64,000 bases of DNA, taken from the NCBI RefSeq assembly GCF_000374825.1, contig NZ_KB895387.1:1-64000 (forward strand), read 5' to 3'. This DNA comes from Paenibacillus sanguinis 2301083 = DSM 16941. Its GTDB lineage: Bacteria; Bacillota; Bacilli; Paenibacillales; Paenibacillaceae. Positions 25,068-34,008 of the stretch are shown one piece after another. How positions within the stretch are numbered: position 1 is the first letter of the stretch; every line of letters starts with the position of its first letter. The notes below the pieces were generated by a model that saw only the letters and a program-made list of their open reading frames with translations, ran no database searches and was not told the origin of the DNA. A program made the translations under genes and the position numbers.

Positions 25068-25952
25068 ATGGCGCACACCTTACGCAATAAAACAACTATC
25101 GGCAGCCGCATTTTTACCATCGTCAACAGCACTCTTCTGATCATCATTGCTCTCATCTGTTTACTTCCCTTTATTAACGTCATCGCCAGTTCCTTCGCTT
25201 CCACCCAGGAGATGGTGGCCAAGCGCTTTATTCTGTTCCCGACTACCTTCTCACTGGATGCTTACAAATATATTCTTTCTACGCCTACGATCTTCAAGGC
25301 CTTGGGAGTTTCCATTGGCGTTACCCTGGCAGGCACGGTGGTCAGTATGATATTGACCTCTCTGATGGCATACGGCTTATCGCGAACCTATTTATATGGT
25401 AGGAACTTTATCAACTTCGTGGTTGTATTCTCTATGCTGTTCAGCGGCGGGATGATTCCGACCTTTCTCGTCGTCAAGAGCGTTCACTTGATCGATTCCT
25501 ATTGGTCCATGATTATTCCTGTGGCCATCAATGCCTTCAATCTGATCATAATGCGCAATTTCTTCCAGGCGCTTCCGGGTAGTCTGGAGGAATCAGCAAA
25601 GATGGATGGATGTACGGATTTCGGTGTATTTTTCAAAATTATGTTGCCCTTGGCCTTACCCTCCATCGCCACGATTTCCTTATTTTACGGCGTGGCCTAC
25701 TGGAACACCTATATGAATGCCATTCTCTATATTAACGACTCGCTAAAATGGCCCATTCAAGTATTGCTCCGGCAAATCGTCATCGTCTCTAGCGGAATGC
25801 AGGCGGATAATACCTCTGTAGATGTCATCCCGCCAGCGCAAACCATCAAGATGGCCGTCATCGTCATCGCCACAGTGCCGATGCTGTTAGCTTATCCCTT
25901 CGTACAGCGGCATTTCGTCAAAGGGGCTTTGCTTGGCTCAGTCAAAGGGTAG
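25068..25952 (+). CDS. ABC transporter permease (LplC/YtcP-type), carbohydrate uptake
   Basis: 294 residues with six predicted helices and the EAA loop LEESAKMDGCTDFGVFFKIMLPLALPSIATI. This is the second permease class of the CUT1 family, the natural partner of the minus-strand permease. AGGAGGAGG precedes the ATG. Finding the two halves of the channel divergently transcribed is unusual; in related clusters they are adjacent on one strand. A short inversion would explain it. Confidence 0.92.
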   Translation: MAHTLRNKTTIGSRIFTIVNSTLLIIIALICLLPFINVIASSFASTQEMVAKRFILFPTTFSLDAYKYILSTPTIFKALGVSIGVTLAGTVVSMILTSLMAYGLSRTYLYGRNFINFVVVFSMLFSGGMIPTFLVVKSVHLIDSYWSMIIPVAINAFNLIIMRNFFQALPGSLEESAKMDGCTDFGVFFKIMLPLALPSIATISLFYGVAYWNTYMNAILYINDSLKWPIQVLLRQIVIVSSGMQADNTSVDVIPPAQTIKMAVIVIATVPMLLAYPFVQRHFVKGALLGSVKG

Positions 25953-26013
25953 CCTGCCAGGGTGTTGAGGCTTTCCTCAAAATGAAAAGCGCCCGTAGGC
26001 TCAACTGAACCTC

Positions 26014-28266
26014 TTAGTTCGCCTGCTTCATCCGGCGGAATTCGCCTGGTGTGATATGCTCTTTTTTGCGGAAGGAACGGATAAAGTTTTGGGAGTTATG
26101 ATATTGCAGCCGCTCGCCGATTTCCTTGACGGTCATACTAGTCTCCACCAGCCATTTTTTGGCCATTTCCAGGCGATAGCCCATCAAGTATTCACTGAAC
26201 GTCATTCCGTATTCCTTGCGAAATATGCTGCTTAAATAATTGGGATTGTAATGCAGTCGGTCGGCGATGTAGTCCAGTGACAACTCCTGATCATATTCCG
26301 CCCGTACAATCGCTGCGATCTCCTCGGATAAGCTGCGGAACTGCTGATTTGTCTTGTCCTTGATGCTCCTTACCATGGGGAAAATGACCTCGTTAACCAG
26401 CATACGTTCGATTTCCTCAGGATTGCGGGTATCCAGCAGCACGTGGTAAAGCGCGTAATTGTTTTGGGTCAATAGCACTTCAATCCCAAGGAGCTGCTCC
26501 AGTTGTATCAGATTGTTCACGAACCTCACGAGCGCAACCTCAAAATTCATGGAATTCTTATTCTTCTTCATCATTTCAGCGAGCAACAGATATAGACTTT
26601 GGCTTACCTGCTCCTCATCGCCCAGGCGAATGGCATCAAATAGCTGGGATTCCAGCTCTACCGGATAATGCAGCAGCACAGAGCCGGACACCACCATGGA
26701 GATATCCTCATAGAAAATAATAGACTCCTTGCCAAGGTTCAAGCGATGGTGCAACGCTTGCTTGCCCATTTCGCATGCCAGCTTGCTATCCAGCAAGCTA
26801 TCATAGATCTCACTGATTCCAACGCTGATCGACGCCTTCAAATATTCGCGAACACTCTTCATCAACAGGGTGGCTTTCTCCAGCACTTGCTTGCGGATTT
26901 CCTGCTCGGTTTGCTCCTTGAACATCAGAATGGTTGCCTGGGTCTTGTCATTGAGCAAAATAGGCAGCATCCGCTGGTCTGCTGAAATGTTCTCCTCCAC
27001 CAGCTTATTGATAGCGAGCAGCAGCAAATCCCGGTCAGAGGCCTGGCGGTCGCCCAAATGATCCAGTTGTACGAGCATGGTGACAAACCGCCAGCCGTCC
27101 AGATCATGGTATCCAATTCGGTTCAGCTTCTGAGCTAATTCCTCGGCCGAGACCCGGCTGCGGAACAGGTTCAATATCAACTGCGTCTCAAGCTGCGGAC
27201 GCTCGGCCTCCATCAGACTCTCCAGGCTTTGCTTCTCGGAAACGATGGTGTCAATGGACGAGATGATCCACTCAATTTCATTCTTGGCGGCGGCGGGAAG
27301 CAGATCGCCTGGCAGCCGATGCTTGATTTGCTGAATAGGCTTGGTATACCGGGAAGCGATGACATAAGCGACGACGACAATGAGCAAGGTCAATACCAAG
27401 CTTAACGTAACAAGCCCAAAGCGGGTCATTTTCAGTGCTCCCGCAATCTCTGCTTGGTCCAGCACCGTCACATAAGTCCAATTGTTGTAACCGGATTTGG
27501 CATAAATGAGCTTGGCGGGCAAATGAACGCCCTCAGACTTCTCGGGAGTCAGCATTCCCGTCGAATCACCAGCAGCGGCGAGCTCCGCGATCCGTTTCAG
27601 ATCCCCTGCGCTAAGAATGCCTTGGTCTGGATGCGTTTCATACATCAGGTCTCCCTGCTTATTCAGGATAAAGACCGGGGTAGCTTCCTCCGTCTGGATC
27701 ATCTGGTCTAATGTTTCGAGGGAAATGTCGGATAGGGCAATCGCCTGCTTCTGAGTAGAAAATACGGGCAGCGTGTTCACGAACCGGATACCGGTATCGG
27801 TGCGAAGCCAGAACAAGCTTTGTGATCCAGGCTTAATATACCTATCCACGAGTTGCTCGCGTTCCTCGTTGGTTAGCAAGGTCAGGCGCCCACCGGCTAC
27901 CTGCCAGTTATGTACCAGACTGATCAGGGCATACTCCGTTCCCTCCATCCCCATGGTGGCGATATAGTTCAATTGCGAATTCACATTGCGGTAAGCGATG
28001 AAGTCTTGTGCAGTAAGCGGATTGTTTACGACTTCGCGAAAGGAGGTGGTTGTGCTGTAAGTATCAAAGGCGTATTCGATGCTCTGGATTTTGTGTTCGA
28101 AGTTGTTTTTTGTTTGCGTGATCAGACTCTGCTTGCTTCCGGCCACCCGCTCGATCACCGAACCTACCGTACTGAAATAAATATAAATGCCAAATGCAGC
28201 GACGAGGCCCACGCCAAGAATCAGAATAGGGATAAAGATTTTGTAAAACATCCTACCTTTGTTCAT
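26014..28266 (-). CDS. Membrane-bound AraC-family regulator (YesS/YtdP type)
   Basis: About 750 residues. One helix near the N-terminus (FYKIFIPILILGVGLVAAFGIYIYF), an extracellular sensor region and a second helix near residue 290 precede a cytoplasmic linker. The C-terminal AraC helix-turn-helix pair reads LSLDYIADRLHYNPNYLSSIFRKEYG and TVKEIGERLQYHNSQNFIRSFRK. YesS of Bacillus, with this layout, activates rhamnogalacturonan genes. The ATG at 28266 has GGGG 8 bases upstream; a TTG at 28287 is less likely. A cre-like site lies at 28303-28316. Confidence 0.88.
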   Translation of the reverse strand: MNKGRMFYKIFIPILILGVGLVAAFGIYIYFSTVGSVIERVAGSKQSLITQTKNNFEHKIQSIEYAFDTYSTTTSFREVVNNPLTAQDFIAYRNVNSQLNYIATMGMEGTEYALISLVHNWQVAGGRLTLLTNEEREQLVDRYIKPGSQSLFWLRTDTGIRFVNTLPVFSTQKQAIALSDISLETLDQMIQTEEATPVFILNKQGDLMYETHPDQGILSAGDLKRIAELAAAGDSTGMLTPEKSEGVHLPAKLIYAKSGYNNWTYVTVLDQAEIAGALKMTRFGLVTLSLVLTLLIVVVAYVIASRYTKPIQQIKHRLPGDLLPAAAKNEIEWIISSIDTIVSEKQSLESLMEAERPQLETQLILNLFRSRVSAEELAQKLNRIGYHDLDGWRFVTMLVQLDHLGDRQASDRDLLLLAINKLVEENISADQRMLPILLNDKTQATILMFKEQTEQEIRKQVLEKATLLMKSVREYLKASISVGISEIYDSLLDSKLACEMGKQALHHRLNLGKESIIFYEDISMVVSGSVLLHYPVELESQLFDAIRLGDEEQVSQSLYLLLAEMMKKNKNSMNFEVALVRFVNNLIQLEQLLGIEVLLTQNNYALYHVLLDTRNPEEIERMLVNEVIFPMVRSIKDKTNQQFRSLSEEIAAIVRAEYDQELSLDYIADRLHYNPNYLSSIFRKEYGMTFSEYLMGYRLEMAKKWLVETSMTVKEIGERLQYHNSQNFIRSFRKKEHITPGEFRRMKQAN

Positions 28267-28302
28267 AACCATTGCCCCTTTTTCCAATAGATACCACCTA
28301 CA

Positions 28303-28316
28303 TTATAGCGCTTACA
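28303..28316 (-). promoter_or_regulatory. Catabolite-responsive element (cre-like)
   Basis: On the minus strand TGTAAGCGCTATAA matches the cre consensus TGWAANCGNTNWCA at 13 of 14 positions. It lies 37 bases before the start of the AraC-type regulator, suggesting CcpA control. Confidence 0.5.
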
Positions 28317-28339
28317 GTAAAATAATTACAAACTAATTT

Positions 28340-28353
28340 TCACGTGTGCACAC
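28340..28353. promoter_or_regulatory. Candidate LacI-type operator, copy 1
   Basis: TTCACGTGTGCACA lies between the AraC-type and LacI-type regulator genes. The same 12-base core recurs at 29607-29618 before uxaB. Confidence 0.55.
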
Positions 28354-28438
28354 TTTATTTTTATTGACTTTTTTACAATTTGAGCATTAAAATGAAAACG
28401 TGAAACCTATTCTGTTGATTTGGAGAAAATACGAGCCT

Positions 28439-29455
28439 ATGATTACGATTAAAGACATTGCCCGCGTAGCCGGCGTCTCCCATACCACCGTATCCCGGGC
28501 CCTGAACGGGAACCCGCTGATCAAGAAAGAGACTCGGGACAAAATCGAGAAAATTGCCGCCGAAATGAACTACGTGCCTAATTTTAGCGCCAAAAGCCTT
28601 GTGATGAAAAAATCCTATACGATCGGTCTCTTCTTCTCCAGCATCGATGAAGGAACCTCGGACAGCTTTCTGGTCGAGGCCATCAAAGGAATTCATCATG
28701 CGTTGGACGAGAACTACAGCCTTACGGTGCACGGCATCGACGACATTATCCATCTGGAGGGCATCTCCCCGCAACGCTTCGACGGTATTCTGGTCATGAG
28801 TCAAAGCGATGCCGACAATGCCTTCATCTATCACGTCAAAAGTGCGGGCATCCCGCTGGTTGTGCTTAACCGCCAGTTGGATGATCCGGGAATCGCCAAC
28901 GTGGTGGCTAATGATCGCGAGGGCGTGCGCGAAGCTTTGGATTATGCCATCGCACAAGGACATCGCCGATTAGCGATCATGGAGGGCAAACCCGGCTTCA
29001 AATCAGCGGTTGAACGCAAGCAAGGCTTCCTGGAAAGCTTGCTGTCCCACGGCCTGTCACTACCTGCCGCCTATCAGATGGCCGGAGATTATAGCATCGA
29101 TAGCGGATACCGGGTCATGGAAAGGCTGCTATCTCTTCCTGAACCGCCAACCCTGGTCTTCTGTGCCAATGACGACATGGCTATTGGAGCCATGAATGCC
29201 TGCTTCGCGCATGGTATCGCCATACCGCAGCAAATCTCCCTCATCGGCTTTGACGACATCGTATTCGCGCGATATACCAATCCTGCTCTCACAACGATTC
29301 GCAAGCCTGTTGCCGATATTGGGGAGCTGGGCACCCGCAAGCTAATTGAATTAATGCAGCGGAAGAATGAAGATTATACACAGGGCACAGCATCAGATGG
29401 GCAAGTTTTCGTACCGACAAGGCTGATGGCCCGTCATTCGGTAGCTAAGCTTTAA
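28439..29455 (+). CDS. LacI-family regulator, probably of galacturonate genes
   Basis: 338 residues from the ATG that opens the helix-turn-helix ITIKDIARVAGVSHTTVSRAL; the ribosome site is weak. The ligand-binding core has the family features GLFFSSIDEG, NDDMAIGAMNACFAHG and SLIGFDDIVFARYTNPALTTI. In Bacillus, ExuR of this family controls hexuronate catabolism. Position next to uxaB-uxaA and a shared 12-base motif before itself and uxaB support a similar role. Confidence 0.88.
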   Translation: MITIKDIARVAGVSHTTVSRALNGNPLIKKETRDKIEKIAAEMNYVPNFSAKSLVMKKSYTIGLFFSSIDEGTSDSFLVEAIKGIHHALDENYSLTVHGIDDIIHLEGISPQRFDGILVMSQSDADNAFIYHVKSAGIPLVVLNRQLDDPGIANVVANDREGVREALDYAIAQGHRRLAIMEGKPGFKSAVERKQGFLESLLSHGLSLPAAYQMAGDYSIDSGYRVMERLLSLPEPPTLVFCANDDMAIGAMNACFAHGIAIPQQISLIGFDDIVFARYTNPALTTIRKPVADIGELGTRKLIELMQRKNEDYTQGTASDGQVFVPTRLMARHSVAKL

Positions 29456-29606
29456 GAGGACGAACATACATTTAAAGTGTGAGTTCCCCCTCTCCTAGTA
29501 AGGCTGCCTTCATATAAATCTTAACCCGTCATTTTGCAATTTGGAGTTCACTCGACTTCTTGAGAATTTTTTCACTTTTAATGCTGTGTTTTTTTACTTA
29601 AAAATG

Positions 29607-29620
29607 TTCACGTGTGCATT
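29607..29620. promoter_or_regulatory. Candidate LacI-type operator, copy 2
   Basis: TTCACGTGTGCATT repeats the core found at 28340-28351 and lies about 50 bases before the uxaB start. Confidence 0.55.
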
Positions 29621-29668
29621 CACCATTCTTGTATTCTCAATCTATTATAAAAGGAGACGATCATTTCT

Positions 29669-31099
29669 ATGTCCACTACTCTATCCCGCACTCTTTATCC
29701 TAATTTGCCCACTTATCCTGAGCGTGTCATCCAATTCGGTGACGGCAACTTTCTACGTGCCTTTACCGTTTGGCAAGTTCAGCAGATGAACAACCAGGGC
29801 CTGTTTGAAGGCAGCATTGTCATGGTCAAGACGTTGGCCAGTCCCCGGAACGAGCATTTTGACAATCAGAATCACCTTTATACCGTGCTACTGAACGGAA
29901 TTATGGATGAGCAAACGGTACGCAAACCGGAGATCATGAGCTGTGTAAGCCGCATCGTGGACCCTTACAGCGAATATGAACGCTTCCTAGCCTTGGCCGA
30001 GCAGGATTCGCTGGAATTCATTACTTCAAATACTACGGAAGCGGGCATTGCCTACGATCCGAAGGACCGTCTGGACGATGCACCTCAGAACAGCTTTCCC
30101 GGCAAGCTGACAGCTTTGCTCTATCGCCGTTTTCAGCTCGGCAAGCAGGGCTTTACCATCATCCCTTGCGAGTTAATCGACCGGAACGGAGAACAATTGC
30201 GGGACATCGTGCTTCGTTACGCGGCAGACTGGAACCTGGGCAACGACTTTATCCACTGGACCCAGCAAGAAAATACCTTCTGTTGCAGCCTGGTGGACCG
30301 GATTGTTCCCGGATTCCCTCATGACACCGCCGCCGAGTGGGAGCAAGAACTAGGCTACAGTGATCATCTGATGGTGACGGCTGAGCCTTACCTGCTTTGG
30401 GTCATTGAAGGCCCCGAAGAGGCAGCCAAGCGGCTTCCCTTGCGACAAGCGGGAGTTAATGCCGTCTTCACCCGGGACATGACTTTATATCGCGAGCGGA
30501 AGGTGCATCTGCTGAATGCCCCGCATACCGCCATGGCTGCCCTGGGGCTGTTGGCCGGAATCTCTACCGTTGAAGCAACGATGACCGACCCGGATTTCTC
30601 TGTTTACGTCAAGCGGCTGATGGAAGATGAACTGATTCCGATGCTTGACTTGCCAAGGCCGGAGCTGGAGGAATATGCTCGCACGGTTAGAGAGCGCTTT
30701 CTGAACCCTTTTATCCGGCATGAGCTGGCTTCGATCTCCTTAAACAGCGTATCGAAATTCAAGGCTCGATTGCTGCCGATATTATTGCGCTACCAGCAGG
30801 AGCGCGGAGACCTGCCGAAGCTGATCACCCTGGCTCTGGCCGCCCTGCTGCTCGCTTATCGCGGCGATCGCCTGGAACGCAAGGATAACCCCGAGGTACT
30901 GGCCCTGTTCGATGAAGCCTGGAAGCAGCCCGCGCATCTGGTTCCATCTATTTTGCAAAAGAAGGAATTGTGGGGCGAGGATCTTTCTACTGTTCCGGGC
31001 CTTTCTGACAGGCTCAAAGTAGACATTCAGCAGTTGGAGGCTCTGGGTGCCCGGGCCGTATTACAACAAATGGGAGGCGAAATTTCGTGCAACGATTAA
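29669..31099 (+). CDS. uxaB: Tagaturonate reductase (altronate oxidoreductase)
   Basis: 476 residues with the N-terminal nucleotide-binding stretch RVIQFGDGNFLRAFTVWQ and the mannitol-dehydrogenase-type core (ITSNTTEAGIAY, NVRERKVHLLN-like YRERKVHLLNAPHTA). It reduces tagaturonate to altronate with NADH in the galacturonate pathway. It overlaps uxaA by 13 bases. The isomerase that forms tagaturonate (uxaC) is not in the window. Confidence 0.95.
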   Translation: MSTTLSRTLYPNLPTYPERVIQFGDGNFLRAFTVWQVQQMNNQGLFEGSIVMVKTLASPRNEHFDNQNHLYTVLLNGIMDEQTVRKPEIMSCVSRIVDPYSEYERFLALAEQDSLEFITSNTTEAGIAYDPKDRLDDAPQNSFPGKLTALLYRRFQLGKQGFTIIPCELIDRNGEQLRDIVLRYAADWNLGNDFIHWTQQENTFCCSLVDRIVPGFPHDTAAEWEQELGYSDHLMVTAEPYLLWVIEGPEEAAKRLPLRQAGVNAVFTRDMTLYRERKVHLLNAPHTAMAALGLLAGISTVEATMTDPDFSVYVKRLMEDELIPMLDLPRPELEEYARTVRERFLNPFIRHELASISLNSVSKFKARLLPILLRYQQERGDLPKLITLALAALLLAYRGDRLERKDNPEVLALFDEAWKQPAHLVPSILQKKELWGEDLSTVPGLSDRLKVDIQQLEALGARAVLQQMGGEISCND

Positions 31100-32574
31100 T
31101 GAAAATGAACGCCCGCGACAATGTCGCCGTAGCCTTGCAGCCGATTGAAGCGGGTGAGAGCCTTGAATTTCAAGGCTTACAGCTTCTAGCCAATCAAGCG
31201 GTGCCTCAAGGCCATAAGATGGCTTTGCAGCCGATTGCAGCAGATCAGGATATTATCAAATACGGTTATCCTATTAGTCATGCTACCCTGGATATTGCTG
31301 CCGGCGATTGGGTGCATACGCACAACGTCAAGACCAATCTTGCCGGAACCGAGCAATATGAATACGTGCCAGATCTGCAACCCGTAACTTATCCGAAGCG
31401 TAATCTGACCTTTGAGGGCTATGTTCGGGCCAATGGAAAGGCTGGCATTCGCAATGACCTTTATATTGTGCCAACGGTGGGTTGCGTCAACGGTATCTCC
31501 GAGCTGTTGATCAGCGCCTTCAAGGCAGAGCATCCTGATCTGGGGGCGTTCGACAATATCACGGTACTGAAGCACCCCTACGGCTGCTCGCAGCTTGGCG
31601 ACGACCACCAAATGACCCGCAGCATTCTGCTTGACATCGTCAAGCATCCCAATGCCGGTGGTGTGCTCGTCATGGGGCTGGGGTGCGAGAACAACATTGT
31701 AGCCGAGTTCCGCGAGCGGCTGGGCGATTACGATGAGAAGCGCGTCAAGTTCCTCGTCGCCCAAGAGGTAGAAGACGAATTGGAGGCCGGGCTGAAGCTG
31801 CTGGAGGAACTTTACGAAGCAGCGAAATACGACCGGCGCGAGCCTGTGCCGCTTAGCGAGCTGAATGTCGGTTTGAAATGCGGCGGCTCCGACGGATTTT
31901 CGGGAATTACCGCCAACCCGCTGCTTGGTGCTTTTTCCGACTTTCTTATCTCGCAAGGAGGCTCCACCATTCTGACCGAGGTCCCTGAAATGTTCGGCGC
32001 CGAGAAAATGCTGATGGCTCGCGCCGAGAACCAGGAAGTATTTGAGCAGATCGTTTCCCTGATTAATGATTTCAAGCAATATTTCCTGTCCTATGGCGAG
32101 CCCGTATACGAAAACCCATCTCCAGGCAACAAGGCTGGCGGCATCAGCACCCTGGAGGATAAATCGCTTGGCTGTACCCAGAAGGCCGGCACCGCTCCGG
32201 TGGTCGACGTTCTGCAATATGGGGAAAAGCTGCGCAAGAAAGGTCTGAGCCTGCTGCAAGCGCCCGGTAATGATTTGGTCGCATCCTCCGCTCTGGCTGC
32301 AGCGGATTGTCAGCTTGTGCTGTTCACTACTGGCCGCGGTACACCGTTCGGCAGCTTTGTACCTACGGTCAAGGTGGCAACCAATGAACAATTGTTCAAG
32401 CGCAAGCAGCACTGGATGGACTTCAACGCCGGAACAGTGCTGGAGACACCGATGCAAGAGGTATTGGAACAGTTTATCGCTGACATCATCGACATCGCCA
32501 GCGGCCGCAAGACGCAAAATGAGCAAAACGAAGTTCGCGAGCTGGCCATTTTTAAAACAGGTGTTACTTTATAG
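31087..32574 (+). CDS. uxaA: Altronate dehydratase
   Basis: 495 residues. GTG start with GGGAGG 9 bases upstream, inside the end of uxaB; an ATG at 31099 overlaps the uxaB stop (TAATG). The N-terminal SAF-like domain (YGYPISHATLDIAAGDWVHTHNVKT) and the iron-binding catalytic domain (TVGCVNGIS, HPYGCSQLGDDH, GLGCENN, GLKCGGSDGFSGITANP) match altronate dehydratases. It forms 2-keto-3-deoxygluconate. Coupled translation with uxaB is evident. Confidence 0.95.
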   Translation: MQRLMKMNARDNVAVALQPIEAGESLEFQGLQLLANQAVPQGHKMALQPIAADQDIIKYGYPISHATLDIAAGDWVHTHNVKTNLAGTEQYEYVPDLQPVTYPKRNLTFEGYVRANGKAGIRNDLYIVPTVGCVNGISELLISAFKAEHPDLGAFDNITVLKHPYGCSQLGDDHQMTRSILLDIVKHPNAGGVLVMGLGCENNIVAEFRERLGDYDEKRVKFLVAQEVEDELEAGLKLLEELYEAAKYDRREPVPLSELNVGLKCGGSDGFSGITANPLLGAFSDFLISQGGSTILTEVPEMFGAEKMLMARAENQEVFEQIVSLINDFKQYFLSYGEPVYENPSPGNKAGGISTLEDKSLGCTQKAGTAPVVDVLQYGEKLRKKGLSLLQAPGNDLVASSALAAADCQLVLFTTGRGTPFGSFVPTVKVATNEQLFKRKQHWMDFNAGTVLETPMQEVLEQFIADIIDIASGRKTQNEQNEVRELAIFKTGVTL

Positions 32575-32628
32575 CACGTGAACTACCTCTTTCTTATAAT
32601 CATTCTCCACTTGTCAGGAGGAGCAAGC

Positions 32629-33339
32629 ATGTCATTTACTATATTTATCGCGGGTGATTCCACCGCAGCGCACAAGGGAGCCCATGAGAAGCCGATGACT
32701 GGCTGGGGGGAATACCTTCAGGATCACTTTGACAACTCTGTACGAATTGATAACCGGGCCGTGAACGGGCGCAGCACAAAATCTTTTCTGGCTGAAGGCA
32801 GACTGAAAGCTATTAAACAGGCCTTTCAACCGGGCGACGTTTTGCTGATCCAGTTTGGCCACAATGATGGCAAGCAGGAGGATCCAGCACGTTATGCCGA
32901 TGCCGAGGGGGCGTACCCGGACAATTTGCTCCGCTTCATTAGCGCTGCCCGGGAGCTTGGCGGCACCCCGGTATTGCTCACCTCCGTCAGCCGCCTGAAG
33001 TTCACAGCGGAAGGAGCGCCGGACCCGCTGGCCGTAGGCGCCTATCCGGAGGTGATGAAGCAGGTGGCCGCCGAATCTGGTACGGCCCTGCTCGATATCT
33101 TCACTGCCTCCCAGCGCCTTTACGGCGCACTGGGCGAGAAAGGCTCACGGCATCTGTTCATGCATTTGCCGCCGGGAGTCCATCCGAATTATCCTGATGG
33201 CATTCAGGATAATACTCATTTCTCCGATACGGGCGCCCGCCACATCGCCAGGCTGGTCGCCCAGGCCATCCGCCGTGCGGAAGGCCTGGATACACTGAAG
33301 CAACATCTGCTGGGCGGTGGGGTGAGCGTCAACGTATAA
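32629..33339 (+). CDS. Rhamnogalacturonan acetylesterase (SGNH hydrolase)
   Basis: 236 residues from the ATG with AGGAGG upstream. SGNH blocks: GDSTAA (nucleophile Ser), NGRSTKSFL, GHND and DNTHFSDTGA (Asp/His). It resembles RhgT/YesT, which deacetylate rhamnogalacturonan fragments. No signal peptide, in line with cytoplasmic processing of imported oligomers. Last gene of the uxa operon, followed by a strong terminator. Confidence 0.9.
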   Translation: MSFTIFIAGDSTAAHKGAHEKPMTGWGEYLQDHFDNSVRIDNRAVNGRSTKSFLAEGRLKAIKQAFQPGDVLLIQFGHNDGKQEDPARYADAEGAYPDNLLRFISAARELGGTPVLLTSVSRLKFTAEGAPDPLAVGAYPEVMKQVAAESGTALLDIFTASQRLYGALGEKGSRHLFMHLPPGVHPNYPDGIQDNTHFSDTGARHIARLVAQAIRRAEGLDTLKQHLLGGGVSVNV

Positions 33340-33348
33340 ATTCAGCAG

Positions 33349-33396
33349 GCCAAGGACCTCGGGCATAATCTCTGCCCAGGTCCTTGGCTTTTTTTT
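33349..33396 (+). terminator. Intrinsic terminator of the uxa operon
   Basis: GCCAAGGACCT pairs with AGGTCCTTGGC around an inner GGGCA / TGCCC stem, followed by eight T. Confidence 0.95.
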
Positions 33397-33402
33397 CATA
33401 TC

Positions 33403-33416
33403 TTGATCTGCATCAA
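33403..33416 (+). promoter_or_regulatory. FNR/Crp-family box
   Basis: TTGATCTGCATCAA is a perfect match to the FNR palindrome TTGAT-N4-ATCAA. It is centred about 95 bases before the cupin start, at a distance suitable for activation from a -10 near 33433-33442. Confidence 0.65.
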
Positions 33417-33504
33417 GAATCTAACTAACGGGTAGTGTTAACCTGTAGAAGTAACAAAGAAGCAGCTCCGGTTCCAAGCAACCGGACAAAGGAGGATGTT
33501 ACTC

Positions 33505-33846
33505 ATGGAAAAACAAACATTAGAAGCATTGCAGGATTACCAAACGGACAAGTTCACGAAGCGCATTGCCTTCAAGAAAGGCGAAAGTGTGGTATTTGTA
33601 CTGAATTTTATGCCTGGACAGGGCTTGCCTACCCACACTCATCCCGGTACAGATGTCTTTATCTTGGCTCTGGAAGGCAGCGGCACCGTAACGGTCAACG
33701 AACAAGCCTCTTCGCTGAACAAGGGGGACATCATCCATGTGGAGGGAAGCGAAGCCTTCGCCTACAACAATTCCGGACTTCAACCTGCCAGCCTGTACGT
33801 GATCTTGACCAAAGTACCCTCGCCGGAATACGCACAAAATATTTAA
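33505..33846 (+). CDS. Small single-cupin protein
   Basis: 113 residues from an ATG with AGGAGG 9 bases upstream. One cupin fold: GQGLPTHTHPGTDVFILALEGSGTVTV carries the His/His and, further on, GDIIHVEGSEAFAYNN the second motif, although its usual metal-binding Glu and last His are replaced (Asp and Ala). Such proteins bind a metal or small ligand; the function is unknown. A perfect FNR-type box upstream suggests induction under low oxygen. Confidence 0.8.
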   Translation: MEKQTLEALQDYQTDKFTKRIAFKKGESVVFVLNFMPGQGLPTHTHPGTDVFILALEGSGTVTVNEQASSLNKGDIIHVEGSEAFAYNNSGLQPASLYVILTKVPSPEYAQNI

Positions 33847-33852
33847 TGACAG

Positions 33853-33905
33853 CAAAGGATAGGCACAACGGCCAGGTAACCATAACAGCCGTGCGCCTAT
33901 CCTTT
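33853..33905. terminator. Terminator after the cupin gene
   Basis: CAAAGGATAGGC pairs with GCCTATCCTTTG, with further pairing inside. The T-run is short, but the stem is strong and works on both strands. Confidence 0.7.
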
Positions 33906-34008
33906 GTTGATTACTTCTTTCTAAATTATGACTTACGCTGCTTCCAGCGAAATAATCGACTTCTCTCGAATAGAACGATAAGCTGCTTCCATCAGGCGGG
34001 TCAATTTC

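Noticed and set aside
31186..32526. 446-codon open frame on the minus strand opposite uxaA
   Set aside because: It is the antisense shadow of a clearly identified gene and its translation has no family features.
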